The notes: generated from the sequence alone by a model not told the origin. Counted from the first letter of the stretch, positions 25,517-34,998 are shown. The stretch: 64,000 nucleotides of DNA from Pseudomonadota bacterium (GCA_021816925.1 JAKAWQ010000005.1:30745-94744); one strand, 5' to 3'. A program made the numbers and translations.

Positions 25517-26437
25517 GTGAACGCCCGTCAGCTCGAGGTCTTTCGCGCCGTCATGCGCCACGGAACGCTGACCGGAGCCGCGCGCGCGCTCAACGTTTCG
25601 CAGCCGGCGCTGAGCCAGAGTCTGCTGCATACCGAGGATGCGCTCGGTCTCGCGCTCTTCCGGCGCGTCAAGGGCCGGCTCGTGCCGACGCCGGAGGCGG
25701 AGCTTCTGTTCCCGGAGGCCGACCGACTATTCCGTGAGCTCGAGAGCCTGCGCCGTTTCGCCGGCGATCTCCGCCACGGCCGCGCCGGGTTGGTTCGGCT
25801 CGCGGCCTCCGCGCCACCCTCCCTTTCGATCGTGCCGCGCGCGCTCGCCCGCTTCCGCGCCACCCGGCCGGGTGTGCAGATCCGATCCTTCGTCGTGCCG
25901 GCCGCGGTGATTGCGGAAATGCTGGTGCGCGGAGAGGCGGACATCGGGGTCGCCATGAACGACCAGCCGGTGCCGCTCATCGAAACCGAGCTGATCGGGC
26001 GGAGCGCGGTGGTATGCGTGCTGCCGGCCGGGCACCGTCTGGCCGAACGGAGCGACATCGGCCCGCGCGAGCTCGCCCACGAGACGTTGATCTCCTACCG
26101 CGCCGATTCGCTTCCCGCGCTGCTGATCGAGCGGCGCTTGGCCGAGGAAGGGAGGAAGCTCGCCCCGGCCATCGAGATCGACGTCTCGATCACCGCGATT
26201 GCGTTCGTCCGCCAGGGCCTCGGTGTCGCGCTCGTGGACGGCCTCCTGCCGTGGAACGAATTCACCGGCCTGCTGACGCGGCCGTTCCGCCCGGCTGTCG
26301 CTCTGCCCGTATGCCTGCTCACCCCGAGCCGGCGGTCGCTTTCGCGCAACCAGGACCTGCTCCGCCAGCATCTCCGGGAAGCGGTGCGGCAAATAGCAGG
26401 CGAGCCCGGGCACGCGGGCGTGCTGCAGCTGCCGTGA
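25517..26437 (+). CDS. LysR-family regulator, ArgP/nopaline-type
   Basis: A 306-residue LysR protein. The helix-turn-helix is LEVFRAVMRHGTLTGAARALNVSQPALSQSL (about residues 6-36), followed by the effector domain with IGVAMNDQPVPLIETELIG and FVRQGLGVALVDGLLP. The N-terminal wording (NARQLEVFRAVMRHGTLTGAA) is common in regulators of amino-acid and opine use. GTG 25517 is the start because the HTH begins there and a -10-like element sits 6 nt before it. It lies between two gene sets that both carry the same 15-bp operator. Confidence 0.9.
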   Translation: MNARQLEVFRAVMRHGTLTGAARALNVSQPALSQSLLHTEDALGLALFRRVKGRLVPTPEAELLFPEADRLFRELESLRRFAGDLRHGRAGLVRLAASAPPSLSIVPRALARFRATRPGVQIRSFVVPAAVIAEMLVRGEADIGVAMNDQPVPLIETELIGRSAVVCVLPAGHRLAERSDIGPRELAHETLISYRADSLPALLIERRLAEEGRKLAPAIEIDVSITAIAFVRQGLGVALVDGLLPWNEFTGLLTRPFRPAVALPVCLLTPSRRSLSRNQDLLRQHLREAVRQIAGEPGHAGVLQLP

Positions 26438-26447
26438 CACCCATCAC

Positions 26448-26462
26448 ATAAGCTAACCTTAT
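26448..26462. promoter_or_regulatory. LysR-type operator, copy 2
   Basis: ATAAGCTAACCTTAT, sharing ATAAGC, one central C and TTAT (11 of 15 bases) with the copy at 25491-25505. It lies between the LysR stop and the hydantoinase operon start, about 82 bases upstream of the hyuA ATG. Confidence 0.6.
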
Positions 26463-26543
26463 CAGGCCGGCGCAAGAAGGTCTTGGACGGAACGCCGCCC
26501 GAGGGGAAACACTGCCGCGCGACATGAACCGCGCGGGGAGAGG

Positions 26544-28586
26544 ATGAGCTGGCGCATTGGCGCCGATATCGGCGGTACATTCATCGATTTCTGCGCCTTC
26601 GACGAGGCCACCGGCCGGCTCGCAACGCTCAAGCTGCTGGCCACGCCCGAGGAGCCGGGACACGAGGTTACGGAGGGGCTCGCGTTGCTTGAGGAGCGCC
26701 ACGGCCTCGATCCGGCTGAGGTCGCTGCCTTCGTGCACGGTACCACCATCGGAATCAACACCATTATCCAGAGGAAGGGCGCGGATCTCGCTCTGCTCAC
26801 CACCGCGGGCTTCGAGGACGTGATCGAACTTGCGCGGTTGCGCATGCCGGAGATGCATGGGCTCTTCTGCGCACGAGCCGAACCGCTTGTCCCGCGCGAT
26901 CGCATCTTCGGCATCCCGGAGCGCATCCTCGCCGATGGGGCCGAGCAGACTCCGCTCGATGCGGGAGCGCTTCGCCGCGCCGCGGCCGCGGCTCGCGCCA
27001 AGGGCGCGCAAGGAATCGTCGTCGCGTTCCTCAATGCTTATCGCAATGCGGAGCATGAGTGCCGGGCGAAGGCAATCCTGGCAGAGGCAGCGCCCGATCT
27101 CTTCGTGTTCACCTCCGCCGAGGTCTGGCCGGTGATCCGGGAATACGAGCGGAGCACGACTGCAATCCTGAACGGCTACGTGCATCCGCGGGTGGCGCGC
27201 TATCTCGATTCGCTGGAAGTCGCGCTGGCGAGACGCGGGATCGCGGCCGCGCCGATGGTCACCAAGTCGAACGGCGGCGTCATGAGTGCCGCCCGCGGCA
27301 AGACCGCTTGCGTCAACATGCTCCTCTCCGGCACCGCTTCGGGCGTGATGGGCGCCGCGTTCCTGGCGCGTCAAGCCGGTATCGGCAATCTGCTGACGCT
27401 TGATGTCGGCGGCACCAGCGCGGACGTTGCGCTCGTCATCGAGGGACGTCCCCAGTTCGGCATGGGCGAGACCATCGGAGATCTTCCGCTGTATTTGCCT
27501 TCCGTCTCCGTGACTTCGATCGGTGACGGAGGCGGCTCGATTGCCTCGGTGGACGGATTCGGCGTGCTCAAGGTAGGGCCCGAGAGCGCGGGCTCGACGC
27601 CTGGGCCCGCCTGCTACGGGCGCGGCGGGACACGAGCAACAATCACCGACGCCATGGCCGTATCCGGCTATCTTGGGCACACACCGCTTGCATATGCCTC
27701 GGTCGCGATCGACCGTTCCCGCGCAGCGGCCGCCGTTGCCGCGCTCGCGCGGGGCTCCGGGCTCGGGCTGCACGCGACGGCGGAGGCAATCGTCAAGATC
27801 GCCATTTCCAACATGTACGCGGAGATCAACAAGCTGATCGCGCGCTACGGCGCCGATCTGCGGGACTTCACGCTGATGCCGTTCGGCGGGGCGGGCCCGA
27901 TGCTGGGCTGCCTCTTGGCCGACGAGCTTGACATGGAGCGGGTGCTGATCCCGCGCCGGCCCGGCATCGTCTCGGCCCTCGGGGGGCTGATCGCGGATGT
28001 CCGCAACGATTTCATCCGTACGCTGTTCGTCGATGCCGGATGGGCAACGATGGGGGCGGTTGCCGAGGGATTTGCGTCACTCCGCGCCGAAGCCGAGTCA
28101 TGGCTTCGGCACGACCAGAGATTCGCCGGCCCTGCCCACGTCACGCTGTCCGCAGATATGCGTTACGCAGGCCAGTCATTTGAAATCGAGGTGGAGCTCG
28201 ACGAATCCTGGATTGCCGCCGGTGTGATGACCACCATCACCGAGGCTTTCCATCGCCGTCATCAGGAGATCTACGACTTCGCCGACCGGGGTGCCATCGT
28301 GCAAATCATCAATCTCCGCCTGGTTATCACCAGCGTCATCGCGGCTCCGGTCTTTCTGACCGAGGAGCGGCGTTGGGGCGCGCCGGCACCCGAGAAGCAG
28401 GTAGAAGTCTGGCGGGACGGCGCCCCCCGCAAGATGCCGCTCTATTTCCGCTCGGGGCTTCAGCGCGGCCATTCGATCGCGGGACCGGCCATCGTAGCGC
28501 AGGAAGATGCGACGATCGTGCTCACCGCCGGATTCGCCGGCACGGTGGACGCCTGCGGCAATCTGCATCTCCGCCGGCCGGGGTGA
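26544..28586 (+). CDS. hyuA: Hydantoinase/oxoprolinase family protein, subunit A
   Basis: A 680-residue protein of the HyuA/5-oxoprolinase N-terminal family. The ATP-binding start is WRIGADIGGTFIDF (residues 3-16), HGTTIGINTIIQRKGA follows near 65-80, LTLDVGGTSADVAL near 284-297 and FGGAGPMLGCLLADELDMERVLIP near 449-472. Such proteins hydrolyse N-methylhydantoin, 5-oxoproline or related cyclic amides with ATP, together with HyuB. GGGGAGAGG directly precedes the ATG. The pair follows the LysR gene and its second operator. Confidence 0.9.
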   Translation: MSWRIGADIGGTFIDFCAFDEATGRLATLKLLATPEEPGHEVTEGLALLEERHGLDPAEVAAFVHGTTIGINTIIQRKGADLALLTTAGFEDVIELARLRMPEMHGLFCARAEPLVPRDRIFGIPERILADGAEQTPLDAGALRRAAAAARAKGAQGIVVAFLNAYRNAEHECRAKAILAEAAPDLFVFTSAEVWPVIREYERSTTAILNGYVHPRVARYLDSLEVALARRGIAAAPMVTKSNGGVMSAARGKTACVNMLLSGTASGVMGAAFLARQAGIGNLLTLDVGGTSADVALVIEGRPQFGMGETIGDLPLYLPSVSVTSIGDGGGSIASVDGFGVLKVGPESAGSTPGPACYGRGGTRATITDAMAVSGYLGHTPLAYASVAIDRSRAAAAVAALARGSGLGLHATAEAIVKIAISNMYAEINKLIARYGADLRDFTLMPFGGAGPMLGCLLADELDMERVLIPRRPGIVSALGGLIADVRNDFIRTLFVDAGWATMGAVAEGFASLRAEAESWLRHDQRFAGPAHVTLSADMRYAGQSFEIEVELDESWIAAGVMTTITEAFHRRHQEIYDFADRGAIVQIINLRLVITSVIAAPVFLTEERRWGAPAPEKQVEVWRDGAPRKMPLYFRSGLQRGHSIAGPAIVAQEDATIVLTAGFAGTVDACGNLHLRRPG

Positions 28587-28591
28587 CGGGC

Positions 28592-30574
28592 ATGCCGATC
28601 GACAAGGTGACCCTGCAGATCCTCGCCAACCACGTGCGGGCCACGGCCGAGAGCATGGCCTACACACTCTACCGTACCGCGCACTCGACCTTCGTCAAGG
28701 AAACCGAGGACTTCACCACTCAGATCACCGACGCCGCGGGTCTTGCGGTCGCCGTGCCGATGGATCTGGGCGCCACGTGGTATCCCGGCATCAATTACGG
28801 CCGCGCCATGGCGATGATCGGCTCCTACGAACCGGGAGACATCGCCTTCACGAACGACCCTTACAGCGGCTTCCTCGCCACTCACGTACCTGATCTGCAC
28901 ATGTGGAAGCCGATCTTCCACGGTGATGAGATCCTCTGCTTCGCTTGCGGCCATATCCACAACACCGACATGGGCGGTGCGGTGCCTGCGAGCCTTTCGC
29001 GCGCGCTCACCGAAGTGCATCAGGAGGGTGTGCGCTTCCCGCCGATGAAGCTCTACCGGCGCGGCGTGCTGAACGAGGAGATCCTCGAGGTAATGCTGCT
29101 CAACGTGCGCAAGCCGGAGCAGAATCTGGGCGACCTCAAGGCTTTCGTTGGCGCGCTCAACACCGGCGAGCGCAAGGCGCGGGCAATGATAGAAAAGTTC
29201 GGCCCAGAGACATTCAAGCAGGGCCTCGCGGCACTCCTCGATTATGCCGAGCATCAGGCGCGTGAGATCCTGCGTGGAATCCCCGACGGCGAGTACGCCT
29301 TCGCCGACTATGCGGACGAGGACGGGCCGAACGGAAATCCATGCCGGCTTGCGCTCCGTCTTGTGATCGCCGGGGATTCCGCGATCCTCGACTTCACGGG
29401 CAGCGATCCGCAACTCACCTCCGCGCTCAATGTGCCGACCGGCGGGGACATGCGCCACACGCTGCTGCTGGTCGGCATCTACTACGTGCTCTACACGCTG
29501 AACCCCGCGCTTCTCTTGAACGCAGGGCTGACACGCCCCTTCACCTGCATCGTGCCCGAGGGTACAGTGCTCAATCCGCTCTATCCCGCCGCCGTCGGCA
29601 TGCGGAGCCTTACCTGCGCGCGGCTCAGGAGCGTGATCTTCGGCGCTTTCAGCCTCGCGATCCCGGAGCGCATGCCGGCCGCACCGGCCGGTTCGAGCTC
29701 GATCCTGAACGTGATGACGACCGACAACCGCACGCGTCGCACGATCCTCGCCGCGATCAATCCCGTGGTCGGCGGCGCCGGCGGCATGCCGCACCGCGAC
29801 GGCACCAACGGCTCCGGCGCCGACGGCGCCTATCTCAAGAACACGCCTGTCGAGATCACGGAGGCCGAAGTACCGGTGCAGATCCTGCGCTATGGGCTGC
29901 TGCCCGATTCGGGCGGCGCGGGGGCGCATCGCGGCGGCTTGGCTACGGTGCTCGAATTCAAGGTGTTCGCGCCGCACACGCGCATCACGGCCCGTAACCG
30001 CGATCGCTCGCGCTTCCGGCCCTGGGGCATCCTCGGCGGTCAGGCCGGCCAGCCCTCGGACTTCGTCCTCAATTCCGGCACCGACCGCGAGGTACGTCTC
30101 GGAAATACCGACACGATCGCTTGCGATCCGGGTGACGTCGTGCACATCCATTCGCCGGGCGGCGGCGGGCGCGGCGATCCGCTCGAGCGCGATCCCGTGC
30201 GCGTGCTGCTCGACGTCGTGCGCGGCTACGTCTCCCTGGCTGCTGCCGCAAGGGAGTACGGTGTCCTGCTCCACGACGGCGCGGTCGATGTGGCGGCGAC
30301 GGCGGCGCGCCGGGCCGTGTTGCGGCGCGAACGGCAGAATGGGCACTTCGCCTTCGGCCCCGAGCGCGAGCGACACGAGGCGGTGTGGACCGGCGAGAAC
30401 TACGCCGCGCTGACCGAGATTCTCGGCGGCCTGCCGGTGCACTGGCGTTTCTTCGTCAAGGCCAGGCTGTTCGAGCACCTCGCGCGCGCCACCGAGCCTG
30501 CCAATCGCCCGTCGGTGCGCGAGGCGTTTGCCGCGCTGTGCGCGAGCTATCCGGAGCTCGGCGCAATCCTTTGA
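28592..30574 (+). CDS. hyuB: Hydantoinase/oxoprolinase family protein, subunit B
   Basis: A 660-residue HyuB-type protein: LQILANHVRATAESMAYTLYRTAHSTFVKETEDF at the N-terminus, AFTNDPYSGFLATHVPDLHMWKPIF near 88-112, and GGAGAHRGGLATVLEF then SPGGGGRGDPLERDP towards the end. It is the usual partner of HyuA and starts 5 bases after its stop. The extra C-terminal 100 residues after GDPLERDPVRVLLDVVRGYVS are common in the group. Whether the true substrate is a hydantoin, oxoproline or another lactam is open. Confidence 0.9.
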   Translation: MPIDKVTLQILANHVRATAESMAYTLYRTAHSTFVKETEDFTTQITDAAGLAVAVPMDLGATWYPGINYGRAMAMIGSYEPGDIAFTNDPYSGFLATHVPDLHMWKPIFHGDEILCFACGHIHNTDMGGAVPASLSRALTEVHQEGVRFPPMKLYRRGVLNEEILEVMLLNVRKPEQNLGDLKAFVGALNTGERKARAMIEKFGPETFKQGLAALLDYAEHQAREILRGIPDGEYAFADYADEDGPNGNPCRLALRLVIAGDSAILDFTGSDPQLTSALNVPTGGDMRHTLLLVGIYYVLYTLNPALLLNAGLTRPFTCIVPEGTVLNPLYPAAVGMRSLTCARLRSVIFGAFSLAIPERMPAAPAGSSSILNVMTTDNRTRRTILAAINPVVGGAGGMPHRDGTNGSGADGAYLKNTPVEITEAEVPVQILRYGLLPDSGGAGAHRGGLATVLEFKVFAPHTRITARNRDRSRFRPWGILGGQAGQPSDFVLNSGTDREVRLGNTDTIACDPGDVVHIHSPGGGGRGDPLERDPVRVLLDVVRGYVSLAAAAREYGVLLHDGAVDVAATAARRAVLRRERQNGHFAFGPERERHEAVWTGENYAALTEILGGLPVHWRFFVKARLFEHLARATEPANRPSVREAFAALCASYPELGAIL

Positions 30575-30593
30575 GCGTGGGCGCAAAAGAGAA

Positions 30594-30626
30594 CCGCCGT
30601 GCGATGGCGGAGCCTCCGCACGGCGG
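30594..30626. terminator. Hairpin between convergent hyuB and amt
   Basis: A perfect 10-bp stem (CCGCCGTGCG with CGCACGGCGG) with a 13-nt loop lies in the 84-base gap between the two convergent stops. No U-run follows on either side, so it could be a weak bidirectional terminator or an end-protecting hairpin. Confidence 0.45.
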
Positions 30627-30658
30627 GGGGAGAAGACGGAAGATCGAACGAGGCGGGG

Positions 30659-32017
30659 TCAGTCGTCGCCCGCTGCGCCCTGCGGCACACCATCGTCGAA
30701 CGCGTGGTCGGCGAAGATCGCGTAGGCCTCCTCGCCGTGCACCGCGTCGTCGCCGATCGCGAGCGCCCGGTCGTCCATGCGGAGCGGCACGAAGAGGCTC
30801 ACCACCTTGAGGATGATGAACGTGCCGACGATGTTGAACGCGATGATGAAGAGTGCGCCGTAGATCTGCAGCACGAGCTGGTGCGGGTTGCCGTAGATCA
30901 GACCGGTCACATTCACGCCCGGCGCATCCTTGGCGGTGCCGACATATAAGATCATCTTCGGATCGGCCAGGATGCCCGTGAGCAAGCCGCCGACGATCGC
31001 CGCCGCACCGTGCGTGTGAACGACGCCGAGCGCATCATCGACCTTGCTCATCCACGCGGTCTTGCCGAGCTTGTTCATGCTGAGCCAGGGGATGACGCCC
31101 GCGGCAATGCCGATGATGAGCGCGCCATAGCCGTTGACGTAGCCCGCCGCCGGCGTGATTCCGACCAGCCCGGCGATCATGCCGTTGACGGCGCCAAGCA
31201 CGGAGGGTTTGCCGAAGAACGAGTTGTCCATCATCGTCCAGACGAGCACGGCCGTGCAGGCGGCGATGTTGGTGTTGAGCACCGCCGCCCCGGCGTCGGC
31301 GTTGGCGAAGTAGGGATCGCCGCCGTTGAAGCCGTTCCAGCCGAGCCAGAGGATGCCGGCGCCCGCCAGCGTGACGAGCAGGCTGTTCGGCGTGAAGTTC
31401 TCGCGGTCCGCCTTCAGCCGCGGTCCGACCATCCAGGCTGCGACGAACCCGGATGACGCCGCCGCCAGATGGATGACGTAGCCGCCCGAGAAATCCACCA
31501 CGCCCATGCTGGCGAGCCAACCGCCGCCCCACAGGCTGAAGGCGCCGACGGTGTACATGAAGGTCATCCAGAGCGGCACGAAGATGACCCAGGCCGAGAA
31601 CCGCATGCGGCCCACCACGGCCCCGCCGAGGATGATCACGGTGATGGCGGCGAACACGAACTGGAAATAGGTGAGCGTCGCCATCGGGAAGCCGATGGGC
31701 GGCATGCCGGAGGCGGCAGCGGGAATGACGGCCTGGCCTGTTTCTGTCAGCGCGCCCATCGCCGGGCCGGGCACGCCGACAAACGGGAAAAGCTGAGGCC
31801 CGAACGCCATCTTGTAGGCCCAGAGTGCCCACACCACCATCACCGCGGCGAAGGCATAGATGGCCATGAACGCCGAATTGATGGCCCACTTCTTCTTGAC
31901 GATGCCGCCGTAGAGTATGACCAGGCCGGGTACGCTTTGGAGAGCCACGAAGGTCGCCGCGGCAAGCTGCCATGCGTTATTCCCGGCATCGAGCCACTTT
32001 GGACTAGGAACCAGCAT
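30659..32017 (-). CDS. amt: Ammonium transporter Amt/MEP family
   Basis: A 452-residue membrane protein with about 11 hydrophobic helices. Family marks: LVILYGGIVKKKWAINS, DFSGGYVIHLAAASSGFVAAW with the first pore histidine, and GVVHTHGAAAIVGGLLTG with the second. It takes up ammonium. The ATG at 32017 sits right after a GGGAAGGAG ribosome-binding site. No GlnK/GlnB gene follows, unlike the common amtB-glnK pair. Downstream it converges with hyuB, whose lactam hydrolysis pathway would ultimately release nitrogen. Confidence 0.93.
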   Translation of the reverse strand: MLVPSPKWLDAGNNAWQLAAATFVALQSVPGLVILYGGIVKKKWAINSAFMAIYAFAAVMVVWALWAYKMAFGPQLFPFVGVPGPAMGALTETGQAVIPAAASGMPPIGFPMATLTYFQFVFAAITVIILGGAVVGRMRFSAWVIFVPLWMTFMYTVGAFSLWGGGWLASMGVVDFSGGYVIHLAAASSGFVAAWMVGPRLKADRENFTPNSLLVTLAGAGILWLGWNGFNGGDPYFANADAGAAVLNTNIAACTAVLVWTMMDNSFFGKPSVLGAVNGMIAGLVGITPAAGYVNGYGALIIGIAAGVIPWLSMNKLGKTAWMSKVDDALGVVHTHGAAAIVGGLLTGILADPKMILYVGTAKDAPGVNVTGLIYGNPHQLVLQIYGALFIIAFNIVGTFIILKVVSLFVPLRMDDRALAIGDDAVHGEEAYAIFADHAFDDGVPQGAAGDD

Positions 32018-32472
32018 CTCCTTCCCTCCGATCAGGACCGTCTCGATGGGGTTCTCCGGCCACCCCGCCGATTCCCGACGCCGGCCAGGGAAGCCCTGCT
32101 GCCCACCCAAGCCCGGCTTGCAGCGGAACGGGGCCCCCCCGTGACCCGTTCACCCGACAGGAAGCAAACCGCGTGCCATCCGCGTGACTTTCCGGGGGCC
32201 GTCAGTCGTTCCCGCGCGCCCGCCGCTTTGGCGCTCGCATTGACCCGCCCGGCGCTCGGTTGGAGATGGGAACCGCGCGGCTTTGGTATCAGACGTTGCC
32301 TATTTCGTACGCAGAAGCGCGAAAGATGTGCGCGGTATGCGGTGCCGTCGGGGCGCAGGCAAAGGATCGGCGGTTCCTGGCGAGAGGGCGCCGGGGCGAG
32401 TAGTGTGCGCGCCGCCGGCAGATCCGGCAGTCACTCTTGATCGTTCGGCCCGGCGCCGGGCATGGGGGTTCA
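32018..32472 (+). other. Divergent spacer between amt and the 157-residue protein gene
   Basis: About 455 bases without a credible gene. It must hold the promoters of both neighbours. I looked for a sigma-54 or NtrC-type site before amt and did not see a convincing one. A G/C run (GGGGCCCCCCC around 32131) is the only striking feature. Confidence 0.5.
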
Positions 32473-32946
32473 ATGTCGAAGGCCGGGATCAAAGGCGCGG
32501 GGGAACAACCTCTCCAACCGCTGTTCGACGCGGAGTCGACGCGAAAGGTGATTGTCGCCCTCGGCCGCGCCGCCGCTGCCTCGATCGCTTCGGGCATCGC
32601 GATCTCGACCGGCCGGCCGCAGGACATTACGGCGACACTGCGCATTCAGCGCGAAGCCTATGACGCCTTCAGCAACCTTGCCTATCGGGGCCGATCTCTG
32701 CCAGCGGTCTCCGCGTTCGCCCAGGAAGAACCCGTCACGAAGCTGCTCTCCGCGATCAATCGTTGCGGGGCAGCAAGCATTGCCACGGGTGTGATCGGTT
32801 CGAGCGGGCGGCCGCACAGCGTCGGGGATGCCATGCGCACATTCTACGAGGTCATGGCGGCGATGTGGCCGAGAGACCCGAACGTCGCCGAACCCGCGAC
32901 AGCCGCCGGCGCCGGGGATCGCGTGTCGGCGTCCGAGCCGCTTTGA
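32473..32946 (+). CDS. Hypothetical protein with an internally duplicated motif
   Basis: A 157-residue protein I do not recognise. It contains two related segments: residues 26-69 (with AAASIASGIAISTGRPQ) and 91-131 (with AASIATGVIGSSGRPH), each followed by a helix ending in an aromatic residue. This suggests a tandem duplication of a roughly 43-residue helix-loop-helix unit. No signal peptide or convincing membrane span is seen. The ATG at 32473 follows GGGGGTTCA. It lies between amt (divergent) and the ABC ATPase genes; no function can be given. Confidence 0.65.
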   Translation: MSKAGIKGAGEQPLQPLFDAESTRKVIVALGRAAAASIASGIAISTGRPQDITATLRIQREAYDAFSNLAYRGRSLPAVSAFAQEEPVTKLLSAINRCGAASIATGVIGSSGRPHSVGDAMRTFYEVMAAMWPRDPNVAEPATAAGAGDRVSASEPL

Positions 32947-33001
32947 GCCGGCCTCTCGGCAAATTCATGCCCGCTGGCGTTACCGACGGACGTGAGGGAG
33001 C

Positions 33002-34015
33002 TTGGCGGAAAACTTCCTGAAGATCGCAGACCTCACGGTCAGGTTCGACACGGATGCCGGTACGGCGGTCGCCGTTGCCGGGCTCTCCTTCGAGATCGCG
33101 GAAGGTGAGACGCTGGCGCTCGTCGGCGAGTCGGGCTCCGGAAAATCCGTCTCCGCTTTGGCGATCATGGGTCTCGTGCCTCGCCCCGCGGGCAGGATCA
33201 CCGCCGGCCGCGCGCTGTTCCGCCGTCGCGACGGCACGACAGCCGACCTGCTGACGTTGCCGCAGGCCGCGCTCAGGCAGGTTCGCGGCAATGAAATTGC
33301 GATGATCTTCCAGGAGCCTCTTGCGGCCCTGAGCCCGGTTTTCAGTATCGGCGAGCAGATCGCCGAGACGGTTCGGCTGCATCAGGGCAAGGGCCGGGTG
33401 GCGGCGATGCGGATCGCGGTCGGCATGCTCGATCAGCTTGGCATCGCCGAACCCGAGCTCCGCGCGCGGAGCTATCCGCATCAGATCTCCGGCGGTATGG
33501 CCCAACGTGTGATGATCGCCATGGCGCTGGCCTGCCGGCCGCGCCTCCTGATCGCCGATGAGCCGACGACGGCGCTCGATGTCACAATCCAGGCCGAGAT
33601 TCTCGATCTCATCGCGCGCCTGCAGCACGAGATCGGGATGGCGGTGCTCTTCATCACCCACAATCTCGGCGTGGTTGCGCGAATCGCCGACCGCATCGCG
33701 GTCATGTATGCGGGACGCCTGGTGGAGGAGGGCCCGACGGCTGCCGTGTTCGCCGCGCCGCGCATGCCCTACACCGCCGGGCTGCTCGCCTCCGTCCCCC
33801 GCCTCGTCACGGACGACCGCCCGCTCCGGCTCACGGCCATCCCGGGCGAACCGCCAAGTCCGCTCGCTCATCCTCCCGGCTGCGCCTTCCATCCGCGTTG
33901 CCCGCATGCGCTTCCGGGCCTTTGCGATGCGGCGGTGCCGCCGCTTCGTCCGCTCGGCGACGGACAGCGGGCGCGCTGCCTCCGCCTCGACGAAATTCGG
34001 GACGCGCGCGCTTGA
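33002..34015 (+). CDS. DppD-type peptide ABC ATPase (system 2)
   Basis: A 337-residue ATPase: Walker [10 protein letters not shown] (about 41-49), signature ISGGMAQRV, Walker [13 protein letters not shown] and the C-terminal [15 protein letters not shown] cysteine motif. The start is TTG 33002 with GAGGGAG just upstream. In this system the two ATPase genes come before the binding protein, whereas in systems 1 and 3 they come last. It overlaps the DppF-type gene by 4 nt (TTGA). Confidence 0.92.
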   Translation: MAENFLKIADLTVRFDTDAGTAVAVAGLSFEIAEGETLALVGESGSGKSVSALAIMGLVPRPAGRITAGRALFRRRDGTTADLLTLPQAALRQVRGNEIAMIFQEPLAALSPVFSIGEQIAETVRLHQGKGRVAAMRIAVGMLDQLGIAEPELRARSYPHQISGGMAQRVMIAMALACRPRLLIADEPTTALDVTIQAEILDLIARLQHEIGMAVLFITHNLGVVARIADRIAVMYAGRLVEEGPTAAVFAAPRMPYTAGLLASVPRLVTDDRPLRLTAIPGEPPSPLAHPPGCAFHPRCPHALPGLCDAAVPPLRPLGDGQRARCLRLDEIRDARA

Positions 34016-34998
34016 ACGCCGCCCCGCTCCTCGTGCTCGAGGATCTTCGCACCTGGTTCCCGCTGCCCGGACGCCGGTTCCGCGCGCCGCCCCGACAGGT
34101 GCGCGCGGTGGATGGCGTGAGTCTTTCCATGGCGCCGAAGGAGATCCTGGGGCTCGTCGGCGAATCCGGTTCGGGCAAGACCACGCTCGGGCGGAGCATC
34201 CTGCGCGCGATCGAGCCGACCGGAGGCGGGATCCTTTTTGGTGGCTCGGATATCACACATCTGTCGCGCCGCGCGCTCCGCCCCTTCCGCCGGCGCATGC
34301 AGCTTGTGTTCCAGGACCCCACCTCTTCCCTCAACCCGCGCCTGACGGTCGAACAGGCGGTCGGCGAACCACTCATGATCCACGGGCTCGCCGCGAGCAG
34401 GAGCGAACGGCGCGAACGTGTGGCGCAACTGCTGGCGATGGTGGGCTTGCCCGCCGATGCGCTCGGTCGCTATCCGCACGAGTTCTCCGGCGGACAGCGC
34501 CAGCGGATCGGGATTGCGCGCGCGCTCGCCCCCGGCCCGGAATTCCTGCTCGCGGACGAGCCGGTGTCGGCGCTCGACGTTTCGATCCAGGCGCAGGTCG
34601 TCAATCTCCTGCTTGATATTCGTGCTCGGCTCGGCCTGACCATGCTCGTCGTCGCGCATGACATCGCGGTCGTCGAGCATGTCGCGGACCGCATTGCGGT
34701 GATGTATCTCGGGCGGGTCGTCGAGCTTGCCGAGAGCCGCACGCTTTGCCGGGAGCCGCATCATCCCTACACGGCAGCGCTGCTGTCCGCCGTCCCGGTG
34801 CCGGATCCTGCTGTTCAACGCCCCCGGATCGCACTTCCGGGCGAGATCCCGAGCCCCATCGATCCGCCTTCCGGCTGCAGCTTCCGCACCCGCTGCCCGT
34901 ATTCTCTGCCAGCGTGCGCCGGCGCGCGGCCGGAGCTTCGCGAGATCGCGCCCGGACATCTCAGCGCCTGCATCCGTGACGACATCCCTTCGGCGTGA
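34012..34998 (+). CDS. DppF-type peptide ABC ATPase (system 2)
   Basis: A 328-residue ATPase: Walker A GESGSGKTT near residue 50, Q-loop LVFQDPTSSLNPR, signature [15 protein letters not shown], Walker [13 protein letters not shown] and C-terminal CSFRTRCPYSLPAC. The TTG at 34012 overlaps the DppD stop; no ATG lies close to the domain start. Pairs with the upstream ATPase to power the permeases at 36719-38606. Confidence 0.92.
   Translation: MNAAPLLVLEDLRTWFPLPGRRFRAPPRQVRAVDGVSLSMAPKEILGLVGESGSGKTTLGRSILRAIEPTGGGILFGGSDITHLSRRALRPFRRRMQLVFQDPTSSLNPRLTVEQAVGEPLMIHGLAASRSERRERVAQLLAMVGLPADALGRYPHEFSGGQRQRIGIARALAPGPEFLLADEPVSALDVSIQAQVVNLLLDIRARLGLTMLVVAHDIAVVEHVADRIAVMYLGRVVELAESRTLCREPHHPYTAALLSAVPVPDPAVQRPRIALPGEIPSPIDPPSGCSFRTRCPYSLPACAGARPELREIAPGHLSACIRDDIPSA

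Noticed and set aside
30945..30960. ATATAAG-like AT-rich string resembling the LysR operator
   Set aside because: It lies inside the amt coding sequence and lacks the matching TTAT half-site.
32018..32160. Search for a sigma-54 promoter before amt
   Set aside because: No TGGCAC-N5-TTGCA-like pair at a sensible position on the minus strand.
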